Assembly (NCBI GenBank): GCA_963815775.1
Contig: CAWFIB010000016.1
Span: 62,001-126,000 of the forward strand
DNA length: 64,000 nt
Source: CAVVDY01 sp963815775
GTDB lineage: Bacteria; Acidobacteriota; Terriglobia; Terriglobales; Acidobacteriaceae
Direction: 5' to 3'
Shown here piece by piece: positions 1-7,499 of this stretch; position 1 is the stretch's first letter, and the number at the start of each line of letters is the position of its first letter. The notes under the pieces were generated by a model that saw nothing but the letters and a program-made list of their open reading frames with translations, was not told the DNA's origin and searched no databases. A program made the translations under genes and the position numbers.

Positions 1-68
1 TCTCCTCCGCCTCGCCACCTGCAATCGGCGAGAGCGGCTCGTTGGCAATTCCTTTCAAAGGCGGTCTT

Positions 69-1400
69 TTGACGACTGAAACCAACACGACAGACAACAA
101 CACGGCCGATATGCCCCAGGCTGACGAAGCCGCTAATCCCTGCCAGCGCGAGCTGACCATCGAGGTCCCGGCGGACATCGTGAAGTCGGAGACCGAGCGG
201 CTAATCCAGCGCTATGCCAAGGTGGCGCGCATTCCCGGCTTTCGCAAAGGCAAAGTTCCGACCGGGATGATCCGCCAGCGTTTCGCCGAAGACATCAAAA
301 GCGAAATCGTGGAGCAGCTTGTACCGCGATACTTCCGCGAAGAAGTCAAGAAGCAGGGTCTGTCCCCGGTTTCCCAGCCGCGGGTTACGGACTTGCACTT
401 TCACGAAGGCGAGCCATTGAAGTTCACCGCGCGCTTCGAGGTCTTCCCCGAGTTCAAGGTCGCCCCCTATGACGACATCAGGGCTGAGACCATCAACCCC
501 AACGTCAGCGAAGACGAGGTCGAAACTGCTTTGAACAACCTGCGCCAGCAGCAGGCGACCTTCACCGCCGTGGAAGAAGATCGTGGGCTTGCCGACGGCG
601 ACTTCGCCGTTATCGGCTTCAAGGGCACTCCGAAGGAGGGCGAAGCTGACGCCGAAGCCAAGCCGGTCGAAGTCGACGAAGTCATGGTCGAGATTGGCGG
701 CACAAATACGGTTGCAGAGTTCACCGAAAGTCTGCGCGGCGCCAAAGCAGGCGAAACCCGGACTTTCGATGTGAAGTACGCCGACGACTTCAACGACCAG
801 CGTCTTGCGGGCAAGACCTTCACCTATGAGGTCCAGGTCAAGAGCATCAAGAGCAAGAACGTTCCTGAGCTCACGGATGACTTTGCCAAGGAGCTGAGCG
901 CCGACCTCAACACTGTCGACGACTTGCGCGATCGCCTGCGCGAAAACATGCAGGCGGAGAAGCAGCACGAAGCCGAGCATCAGGGCAAGGACCACATCGT
1001 TGAGGAGCTCGTCAAGCGCAATGACTTTCCTATCCCGGAAGCCATGCTGAACGACCAGATCGATGTTCGCCTGGAGCGCGGACTTCGCGCCCTCGCCGCA
1101 CAGGGCATGACAACCGAGCACATGAAGAAAATGGACTTCGGCCGCCTGCGCGCCGCTCAGCGCGATGGGGCCTTGCGCGAAGTTAGGGCGTCGCTGATCC
1201 TGGAGCAGATCGCCGACAGCGAGAAGCTCGAAGTCAGCGACGAGGAACTGGACCGCGAGATCGAGATCATGGCGTTGCAGGCGAAGCAGCCGATCGAGAA
1301 GGTTCGCGCTCGTTTGACGGAGGACGGTGGGCTGGATAGAATTCGCCATCGTCTCCGCAACGAGAAGACCCTGGATTTTCTGTACCGCAGGTCCGCATAG
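69..1400 (+). CDS. tig: Trigger factor, ribosome-associated chaperone and prolyl isomerase
   Basis: The protein has the trigger factor layout: an N-terminal ribosome-binding domain with the signature GFRKGKVP near residue 66 of the longest reading, a central FKBP-like isomerase domain, and a long charged helical C-terminal chaperone domain. It folds nascent chains at the ribosome exit. It sits directly upstream of clpP and clpX, the usual tig-clpP-clpX order. The frame is open from a TTG at 42. I prefer the TTG at 69, because AAAGG at 57-61 lies 7 bases before it and the protein then begins MTTETN. An ATG at 111 is a third possibility. Identity is secure; only the start is uncertain. Confidence 0.95.
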   Translation: MTTETNTTDNNTADMPQADEAANPCQRELTIEVPADIVKSETERLIQRYAKVARIPGFRKGKVPTGMIRQRFAEDIKSEIVEQLVPRYFREEVKKQGLSPVSQPRVTDLHFHEGEPLKFTARFEVFPEFKVAPYDDIRAETINPNVSEDEVETALNNLRQQQATFTAVEEDRGLADGDFAVIGFKGTPKEGEADAEAKPVEVDEVMVEIGGTNTVAEFTESLRGAKAGETRTFDVKYADDFNDQRLAGKTFTYEVQVKSIKSKNVPELTDDFAKELSADLNTVDDLRDRLRENMQAEKQHEAEHQGKDHIVEELVKRNDFPIPEAMLNDQIDVRLERGLRALAAQGMTTEHMKKMDFGRLRAAQRDGALREVRASLILEQIADSEKLEVSDEELDREIEIMALQAKQPIEKVRARLTEDGGLDRIRHRLRNEKTLDFLYRRSA

Positions 1401-1636
1401 GCCGGCCTCTCCACTTCGCACGGTAGGGTACGCCTTCAGGCGTACAGATTGGGTAGAGTACGCCTTCAGGCGTACAGTGAGTGAAGAGACACTCGGCTTC
1501 AGCCGCTGCGGTGTCTTTGAAAGATTACCTCAGCGGCTGAAGCCGAGTTAATGGAATCAGTCGCCGTGCACGCCTCAAGGCGTGCTCCACCGAATCCTGA
1601 GACTGGGAAATTGCTACTAAAAGGAGACTTCAACAC
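1401..1636. repeat. tig-clpP spacer packed with palindromes
   Basis: Two near-identical units GTACGCCTTCAGGCGTAC lie at 1428-1445 and 1458-1475, and a variant GCACGCCTCAAGGCGTGC at 1568-1585. Each has a 7-base stem and a four-base loop. A perfect 18-base inverted repeat pairs 1491-1508 with 1531-1548 and contains the core GGCTTCAGCC. No T-run follows, so these are not ordinary terminators. They belong to the same dispersed palindrome family seen at 28.96, 32.76 and 44.45 kb. A clpP ribosome site AAGGAG lies at 1621-1626. Confidence 0.85.
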
Positions 1637-2221
1637 ATGCTTGTGCCCATGGTGATTGAGCAGACCAGCAGGGGCGAGCGGGCGTACGACATCTACTCCC
1701 GGCTGTTGCGGGACAATATCATTTTTCTCGGTACTCCTATCGACGACAACGTCGCCAACCTGATCATCGCGCAGATGCTGTTTCTGGAAGCCGAAGATCC
1801 GGAGAAAGACATCTCGCTGTACATCAATTCGCCGGGTGGCTCGATTACGGCCGGCATGGCGATTTATGACACTATGCAGTTCATTCGCCCGGATGTGACC
1901 ACCATCTGCATCGGCCAGGCGGCCAGCATGGCCGCGCTGCTGCTGGCGGCGGGCGCAACCAAGAAGCGGTTTTCGCTGCCCACCTCCCGCATCCTCATTC
2001 ATCAGCCGCTCATGTCGGGACTGTCGGGCCAGGCCACGGAAATCGATATTCACGCGCGTGAAATCCTCCGCATGAGGGAGATCACCAGCCAACTGATCGC
2101 CAAGCACTCCGGCCAGCGGCTGGAGAAAGTAGAGCGCGACGTGGAGCGCGACTTCATCATGAATGCGCAGCAGAGTAAGGAGTACGGCATCATCGACGAC
2201 ATCATTTTCAAGCACAAGTAG
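1637..2221 (+). CDS. clpP: ATP-dependent Clp protease proteolytic subunit
   Basis: This is a 194-residue ClpP serine peptidase, the usual length. The catalytic triad is visible as Ser97 in GQAASMAA, His122 in ILIHQP and Asp172 in VERDFIM. The YINSPGGS motif at 62-69 forms the oxyanion region. ClpP forms a tetradecameric cytoplasmic degradation chamber fed by ClpX, encoded next. The ATG at 1637 follows AAGGAG with a 10-base gap. There is no obvious propeptide. Spacing to clpX is about 300 bases, so clpX may have its own promoter. Confidence 0.97.
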   Translation: MLVPMVIEQTSRGERAYDIYSRLLRDNIIFLGTPIDDNVANLIIAQMLFLEAEDPEKDISLYINSPGGSITAGMAIYDTMQFIRPDVTTICIGQAASMAALLLAAGATKKRFSLPTSRILIHQPLMSGLSGQATEIDIHAREILRMREITSQLIAKHSGQRLEKVERDVERDFIMNAQQSKEYGIIDDIIFKHK

Positions 2222-2518
2222 CGGGTTTCCAGCAGGAATTTGTAATCGAGAGTTCCTGGGCGATAAAAAGATCAAATTTCTGGTTCCAAAGTTGTACTCG
2301 ATATTGCACTTACGGTGCGCCACGCGGAGCGGAGTTGTGCTTCAATAAGCTCAGCAAGGTGCATGGGCACCGGATGACTCAAGGAGAGCGCATTCGCACT
2401 GGCGAACGGGTTCTCACAGGAGCGGCACGGCTCCTGCCCGCAGCGAGCACGGGAAATCACCGGTGCGAGGTCTTCAGGACTTCAGCCGAAGCGTGCAGCG
2501 TAAAGGAGCCATTTGTCC
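2222..2518. other. clpP-clpX intergenic region, no gene seen
   Basis: This stretch of about 300 bases has no convincing reading frame in either direction. It ends with the clpX ribosome site AAAGGAG at 2502-2508. I saw no member of the TNAA palindrome family and no terminator with a T-run. Confidence 0.6.
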
Positions 2519-3787
2519 GTGAGAACCAGGACTGGAAACGACGAGGTGCTTCGCTGCTCGTTCTGCCACAAGTCGCAAGACGCCGTGGCCAAACTGATAT
2601 CCTCTCCCACCGATTATCCCCGCGCCTACATCTGCGATGAGTGCGTCGGGGTTTGCAACAGCATTCTTGAGGACGATCGCAGTGAGGGTCATCCCTCTAC
2701 GACTCCTACCCAGTTGCCCAAGCCGCATGAGGTGAAGGCTTTCCTCGACGAGTACGTGATCGGGCAACAGACTACCAAGAAAAAGCTGGCCGTCGCCGTC
2801 TACAACCACTACAAGCGCGTCTACATGAACCGCCAGCGCGGCGGCGAGGTGGAGCTCTCCAAATCGAACATCATGCTCATTGGCCCGACCGGCACCGGCA
2901 AGACCTTGCTGGCCCAGACCTTGGCCAAGATGCTCGACGTTCCCTTCGCCATCGTCGACGCGACCACCCTGACCGAAGCCGGCTATGTCGGTGAGGATGT
3001 GGAGAACATCATCCTCAAGCTGCTGCAGGCCGCGGAAGGCGATGTCGCCCGCGCCCAGACCGGCATCATTTATATCGACGAAATCGACAAGATCGGCCGC
3101 AAGGACGAGAACCCTTCCATCACTCGCGACGTTTCCGGGGAAGGCGTACAGCAGGCACTCCTGAAGATTCTGGAAGGCACTGTGGCCAATGTGCCGCCGC
3201 AGGGCGGACGCAAGCATCCCCATCAGGAATTCACTCCCGTTGACACCACCAACATCCTCTTCATCTGCGGCGGAGCCTTCGTCGGGCTCGAGCGCATCAT
3301 CGGGCGGCGCCTGGGCAAGCGTTCCATGGGCTTCCGCACCGATGAGAGCAAGGAAGCCGCGTTCAACGAAGCGCACAAGCGCGACACCGAACTGCTGGCG
3401 CAGGTTGAGCCTCAGGACCTTATCAAGTTTGGGCTGATTCCCGAGTTCGTCGGGCGGCTGCCGGTCGTCGGCGTGCTCAACGATCTCGATGAGGACGCGC
3501 TGATCGAAATCCTCACCAAGCCCAAGAATGCCATCGTCAAGCAATACCAGCGGCTCTTCGATTTCGAGAGCGTCAAACTGCGCTTCTCTGACGACGCTCT
3601 GCGCGCCATCTCCCGCGAAGCCATGCACCGCAAAGTCGGCGCCCGCGGATTGCGCATGATCCTGGAAGAGTTGATGCTCGACCTGATGTACAACCTCCCT
3701 GGACAGAAGCGCGTGAAGGACTTCGAAGTCACCGTCGAGATGGTGCAGAATCGCAACGTGAACCTGCCGCTGGAGAAGGCAGGATAA
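2519..3787 (+). CDS. clpX: ATP-dependent Clp protease ATP-binding subunit ClpX
   Basis: ClpX unfolds tagged substrates and threads them into ClpP. The N-terminal zinc-binding domain shows CSFC and CDEC pairs at about residues 13-16 and 39-42. The AAA+ core has Walker A GPTGTGKT near 122 and Walker B IIYIDEID, plus the pore loop GYVGEDVE. The C-terminal small domain carries GARGLR. The frame opens at a TTG at 2513, but GTG at 2519 is better placed, 10 bases after AAAGGAG (2502-2508). The length of about 422 residues is normal for the family. Confidence 0.97.
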   Translation: MRTRTGNDEVLRCSFCHKSQDAVAKLISSPTDYPRAYICDECVGVCNSILEDDRSEGHPSTTPTQLPKPHEVKAFLDEYVIGQQTTKKKLAVAVYNHYKRVYMNRQRGGEVELSKSNIMLIGPTGTGKTLLAQTLAKMLDVPFAIVDATTLTEAGYVGEDVENIILKLLQAAEGDVARAQTGIIYIDEIDKIGRKDENPSITRDVSGEGVQQALLKILEGTVANVPPQGGRKHPHQEFTPVDTTNILFICGGAFVGLERIIGRRLGKRSMGFRTDESKEAAFNEAHKRDTELLAQVEPQDLIKFGLIPEFVGRLPVVGVLNDLDEDALIEILTKPKNAIVKQYQRLFDFESVKLRFSDDALRAISREAMHRKVGARGLRMILEELMLDLMYNLPGQKRVKDFEVTVEMVQNRNVNLPLEKAG

Positions 3788-3918
3788 GGTACTTCCAACC
3801 TTTCAGACCGGATGCCCCATCCTGGCGGCCAGTTTTTGGGCGGCAGGGTGGGTTACGGCTTGGTCCGCGCCCCTTGCTCGTTACAGCCCCTGACATCCGC
3901 AAATCAGACCAACCCCGG

Positions 3919-6471
3919 CTACTCCACGCGCAGTGCTTCCACCGGGTTGACCGAGGCGGCCCTTTGCGCCGGGATGATACTGGCCAAGAAGGCACAAACT
4001 CCCAGCGCCAGTACGGAACCGCTCAGCACTAAAGGGTCCCAGCCCTTCACTTCATACAGTTGTGCTGCAATCAGGCGCGAGCACCCAACGGCCACCGGGA
4101 TGCCGATGGCGAGTCCGAGCAGAATCTGCAGGAACGCTCCCCGCAACACGAGCTTAACGACATTGCTTCGGTCCGCACCCAGCGCCATGCGCACTCCGAT
4201 CTCTCCAGTGCGCCGCTCGACGGCATAAGCCGTAACGCCGTAGAGGCCAACTCCGGCGAGCACCAGCGCGAGAATGCCAAACAGGCCCGTCAGCTCAGCG
4301 ACAGCACGCTGCTGATCGAGCTGGGTGTCAATCACGCCCTGCATGGTCTGGATGTCGAGCAATGTCAGGTTGGGATCGACCTCGCTGAAGATACGGCGGA
4401 CCTGTGCCTCCAGCCCTTCGACATTTCCATGCACCTGCAACACGGCATTCTCGATAAAGTGCGTGGCGTCGTCAACGTGCTGCATCAGCGGCGAGTCATA
4501 GTGGACCCTCTGCGCCAGAGGGGTAAAGAACAGCGGATGCTTCCAGTGGCCGGTGGGATCGGTGTAGTTAGCGTTGCGCACCACGCCGACAATCCGGTAG
4601 GTAGTGCTGTACTTCGGCAGGTCCAGCCCAAAGTATGTGCCTAGCGGGTCCTCGCCCGGTTTGAAAAACCGGTGCACAAAGGCTTCATCCACCACCGCGA
4701 CGTTCTCTGTCGACGCCGTATCACTTTCACTCAGCCCGCGACCACGAAGAATCTGCTGGCCCATGGTCTCCAGATATCCAGGAGTGACATGGTCCCAGGA
4801 GGAGCCAACGTCATCTTCCATGCTGGGCATACCATGACCCTGGCGAATCACGATCTCGCCCCAGTTGTCCTCCAGCGGCGCATAGAGAGCCAGGGCAGCG
4901 CGCTCGACGCCGGGAATCTGGGCCAGCTTTTGTTCCAGCTCGCGGTACATGGCGTCCAGTTTTGGCTGCGGATAAGACGAGAACGGCGCCGTCAGACTCA
5001 GGACAACTCTGTTATTCACTTCAAACCCAAAATTCTGGTGCTGCAAATTCAGCAGGCTGCGCGTCAGCAGCCCGGCTCCCGCCAACAAGACCACCGAGAA
5101 GGTCGCCTGTATCACCACCAGGGCCTTCTGCGAGACAGAGGCGTGATCGCGAGTGCTGCGGTTGGCCCCGCGTAGCGCCTCAGCTGGATCGGCCCGCGAA
5201 GTCAACCATGCGGGAGCGACTCCAAAAAGTACCCCGGTGAGCAGCGAGACGCCGAAGGCGAACCCCAGGACCATCAGCGATGGTGTAGCTTTAATGGGAA
5301 CAAAGACGGGATTGTGAAAGGCAAGCGCAACGATGCCTTTCACTCCCAGATACGCCACCACCAGCCCCAGCACTCCGCCCATGATGGAAAGCACCAGGCT
5401 CTCCGTCAGCGATTGCTGGATTAGCCGCTTGCGTGAGGCGCCAAGCGCCAGCCGAACTGACGTCTGTGTCCGGCGCGCAGCTCCACGGGCCAGCAGGAGA
5501 TTGGCTATGTTCGCGCACGCAATCAACAGAACCAGCGCGCAGACCGCCAGCAAAATACGCAGGCTGGCTCCGTAATTCCTTTTCATCACTCCCACGCCGG
5601 TCCCCCCAGGAATCACGTTGATGATCTGCTTGGGCAGACCGGCCTTGATGCCTGCCATCCAGTCCGCCGGCATGCCGCTTTCATTCACCAGCCACAGACG
5701 CAGCTCATTCGTCAGCCGCCCGGATAGCCCTTCAATCGATGCTCCAGGACGAAGCCGCCCGATCACGCGCAGCCACGCGGTGAACTGATTCAGGAACGCA
5801 CTGCTCCCATGGATCAGCACCTCCTGATGAATCGGAATCCATACCTCCGGGGGACGCCCCCGAAGGGTTTCCCCAAAGAAGCCGGGTGGCGTAATGCCGA
5901 CCACGGTAAAGGGATGTCCGTCGAGGATCATGGTCGATCCCACCATCCCCGGATCCGATCCGTATTGCTGCTGCCAGGTCCGGTAACTCAGCATCGCCAC
6001 TGGCGCGGAGGAGGGTGTGTCATCCGACGGGAGGATGGTGCGGCCGGCATAGGCGCCGACGCCAAATGTAGAAAAATAGTTGCCGCTGACGAACTCCGAG
6101 CGTAGAGGCTTGGCGATGCGGTCGCTGTCGCCACGGCGCGCGCTCAGCTCCGACACCCCTGCTTGAAACGCCGCGAGTTGGGCGAATTCCGGAGTGGACT
6201 CCCTCATTCGCTCATAGAAGCGATAGGAGAACATCCCCCAGTTGTCCTGCGGACTCCCCTCGACGCAGCAATCGTGCCCGTCGCCAATGCGATAGAGGCT
6301 CGAAGGATCCACCACCGGCAACGACTTCAGCATGACAGCATGAATCAGAGAGAAGATGGCCGTAGTAGCGCCGATGCCCAAGGCCAACGTCACCATGGCC
6401 GTCAGGGTGAAAACCGGCGAATGGCGCATCTGCCGGAATGTGTAGGCGATGTCCTGCCGCAGAGTTTGCAT
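3919..6471 (-). CDS. ABC transporter permease of the orphan ADOP type
   Basis: This 850-residue membrane protein begins with MQTLRQDIAYTFRQMRHSP and a first helix containing LALGIGATTAIFS. That start is typical of the duplicated MacB/FtsX-type permeases of Acidobacteriota. Two units are visible, each a periplasmic MacB-like domain followed by an FtsX membrane domain: helices near 20-45, 305-425 and 435-465, then three more near 735-840. The C-terminus NPVEALRVE is the usual ending. No ATPase or membrane-fusion gene is adjacent, hence orphan. The substrate is unknown; related systems export peptides or lipophilic compounds. Family assignment is firm, role is not. Confidence 0.9.
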   Translation of the reverse strand: MQTLRQDIAYTFRQMRHSPVFTLTAMVTLALGIGATTAIFSLIHAVMLKSLPVVDPSSLYRIGDGHDCCVEGSPQDNWGMFSYRFYERMRESTPEFAQLAAFQAGVSELSARRGDSDRIAKPLRSEFVSGNYFSTFGVGAYAGRTILPSDDTPSSAPVAMLSYRTWQQQYGSDPGMVGSTMILDGHPFTVVGITPPGFFGETLRGRPPEVWIPIHQEVLIHGSSAFLNQFTAWLRVIGRLRPGASIEGLSGRLTNELRLWLVNESGMPADWMAGIKAGLPKQIINVIPGGTGVGVMKRNYGASLRILLAVCALVLLIACANIANLLLARGAARRTQTSVRLALGASRKRLIQQSLTESLVLSIMGGVLGLVVAYLGVKGIVALAFHNPVFVPIKATPSLMVLGFAFGVSLLTGVLFGVAPAWLTSRADPAEALRGANRSTRDHASVSQKALVVIQATFSVVLLAGAGLLTRSLLNLQHQNFGFEVNNRVVLSLTAPFSSYPQPKLDAMYRELEQKLAQIPGVERAALALYAPLEDNWGEIVIRQGHGMPSMEDDVGSSWDHVTPGYLETMGQQILRGRGLSESDTASTENVAVVDEAFVHRFFKPGEDPLGTYFGLDLPKYSTTYRIVGVVRNANYTDPTGHWKHPLFFTPLAQRVHYDSPLMQHVDDATHFIENAVLQVHGNVEGLEAQVRRIFSEVDPNLTLLDIQTMQGVIDTQLDQQRAVAELTGLFGILALVLAGVGLYGVTAYAVERRTGEIGVRMALGADRSNVVKLVLRGAFLQILLGLAIGIPVAVGCSRLIAAQLYEVKGWDPLVLSGSVLALGVCAFLASIIPAQRAASVNPVEALRVE

Positions 6472-6607
6472 GGGGACCTCTGGGACAGGTACGCAAACAC
6501 AAGGTGCGATGTTCCGAAAGCCGGGTCCTGGTTAGAAAAAGATGCGGCGGTTCCTCGGTACGCCGGGAAGTGGCAGACTCAGTACCCGCACATGGTTCCT
6601 GGCGAGA

Positions 6608-7084
6608 TCATGTCAGCGTGACCTGGAATGTCGCCGAGATGCCTCCATTCACGGTGACCTGAACCTCGTAGCTCCCGGGAGCCAACCTTAAGTTGTTGCC
6701 GAAGTGGGTGGTCTCCAGACCCTTGCCCGCCTCGTGCATGCGTACTACGGGCAGCTCTGTCCACTTCATTGGACTCGACGAGGTGTCGCGGTAACTGATC
6801 GCAACCTCGGCCTTTTCCACCGGCTTATCGTTCTGCGTAAGGAAGACCACCAGGTGATGATTGGGTTGCTCCGGGCCGTTGACTTCAATGGGCTGGGCGC
6901 CGCCATCGCGCACCATCTCCGCCTTGGGCCCGCTGAAAGATTCCGCCGGCAACACCTTCAGCGTGATCGTGTACTTGCCTGCCGTCTCGGTCTTGACCTC
7001 GGGTACCTGGGCGCACGCCGGCACAACTATGCCCAGCATGAAAACGATGCTCGCGATGACCGCGATCCACGAAGGCCTGCGCAT
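6608..7084 (-). CDS. Small secreted protein with a YtkA/FixH-like beta domain
   Basis: The product is about 158 residues. It starts with MRRPSW and a signal peptide with hydrophobic core and a cleavage-like site ACAQ. The rest is a single beta-rich domain with HHLVVFL, paired polar strands and the ending GSYEVQVTV, which resembles YtkA or FixH-like periplasmic domains. The resemblance is by pattern only. The ATG at 7084 is preceded by AAAGGAG; a longer reading from 7120 lacks this support. It lies between the ADOP permease and the holin-like gene on the same strand. Function is unknown. Confidence 0.72.
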   Translation of the reverse strand: MRRPSWIAVIASIVFMLGIVVPACAQVPEVKTETAGKYTITLKVLPAESFSGPKAEMVRDGGAQPIEVNGPEQPNHHLVVFLTQNDKPVEKAEVAISYRDTSSSPMKWTELPVVRMHEAGKGLETTHFGNNLRLAPGSYEVQVTVNGGISATFQVTLT

Positions 7085-7207
7085 GTGTTTCTCCTTTCGC
7101 AACCAAGAAACTGGAATCAAGGTTTCGGTGGCCGGCCTGCTGCACCGGCCACACGAACCTCATACCGCCCATCCTGTCGGTTTGAAAGGACTGGGCTAAG
7201 AAAGAGC

Positions 7208-7477
7208 CTACGCTGTCGCCTCTTTGTCGGCGACCCGATCGTACAGCCACGCGAAGACCAAGCCTCCCACTGCACCGTCGACCAGGGCATATCCCGAGCC
7301 CACCAGCACATCACGCACATTGCGGGCGCCATGAAAGCCCGGATACACCGAACTGATTCCGTTAAGGAACCTTCTTCCGTACGAAGGGCGCGCCAGGTGA
7401 GCGAGTCCGACACACAGCACTCCCCCTCCCCAGAGCAGCCCCGAAGTAATTGCCATTGCCTTCATTGAAAGTCGCAT
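7208..7477 (-). CDS. Small membrane protein of the holin-annotated type
   Basis: This 89-residue protein has two predicted membrane helices, about residues 5-28 and 57-82, the second containing GYALVDGAVGGLVFAWLYD. Similar small proteins in acidobacterial and deltaproteobacterial genomes are often labelled bacteriophage holin, but no phage gene is near. AAGGAGG sits six bases before the ATG, an unusually strong site. It lies just downstream of the H+-ATPase gene, 22 bases away, and is probably co-transcribed with it. A role in membrane or pH stress would be inference only. Confidence 0.75.
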   Translation of the reverse strand: MRLSMKAMAITSGLLWGGGVLCVGLAHLARPSYGRRFLNGISSVYPGFHGARNVRDVLVGSGYALVDGAVGGLVFAWLYDRVADKEATA

Positions 7478-7499
7478 AATTCCTCCTTATGAAAGACGC

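Noticed and set aside
201..1421. A 406-codon frame antisense to tig
   Set aside because: Composition is that of a shadow frame and tig is certain on the plus strand.
1401..1636. The repeated palindromes as a CRISPR array
   Set aside because: Units are palindromes of about 18 bases with irregular spacing and no unique spacers of constant length, and no cas gene is near.
2474..3628. A 384-codon frame antisense to clpX
   Set aside because: Shadow of clpX with no recognisable product.
7208..7477. Evidence for a prophage from the holin-like gene
   Set aside because: No lysin, capsid, integrase or attachment repeat is nearby; the name is only a database label.
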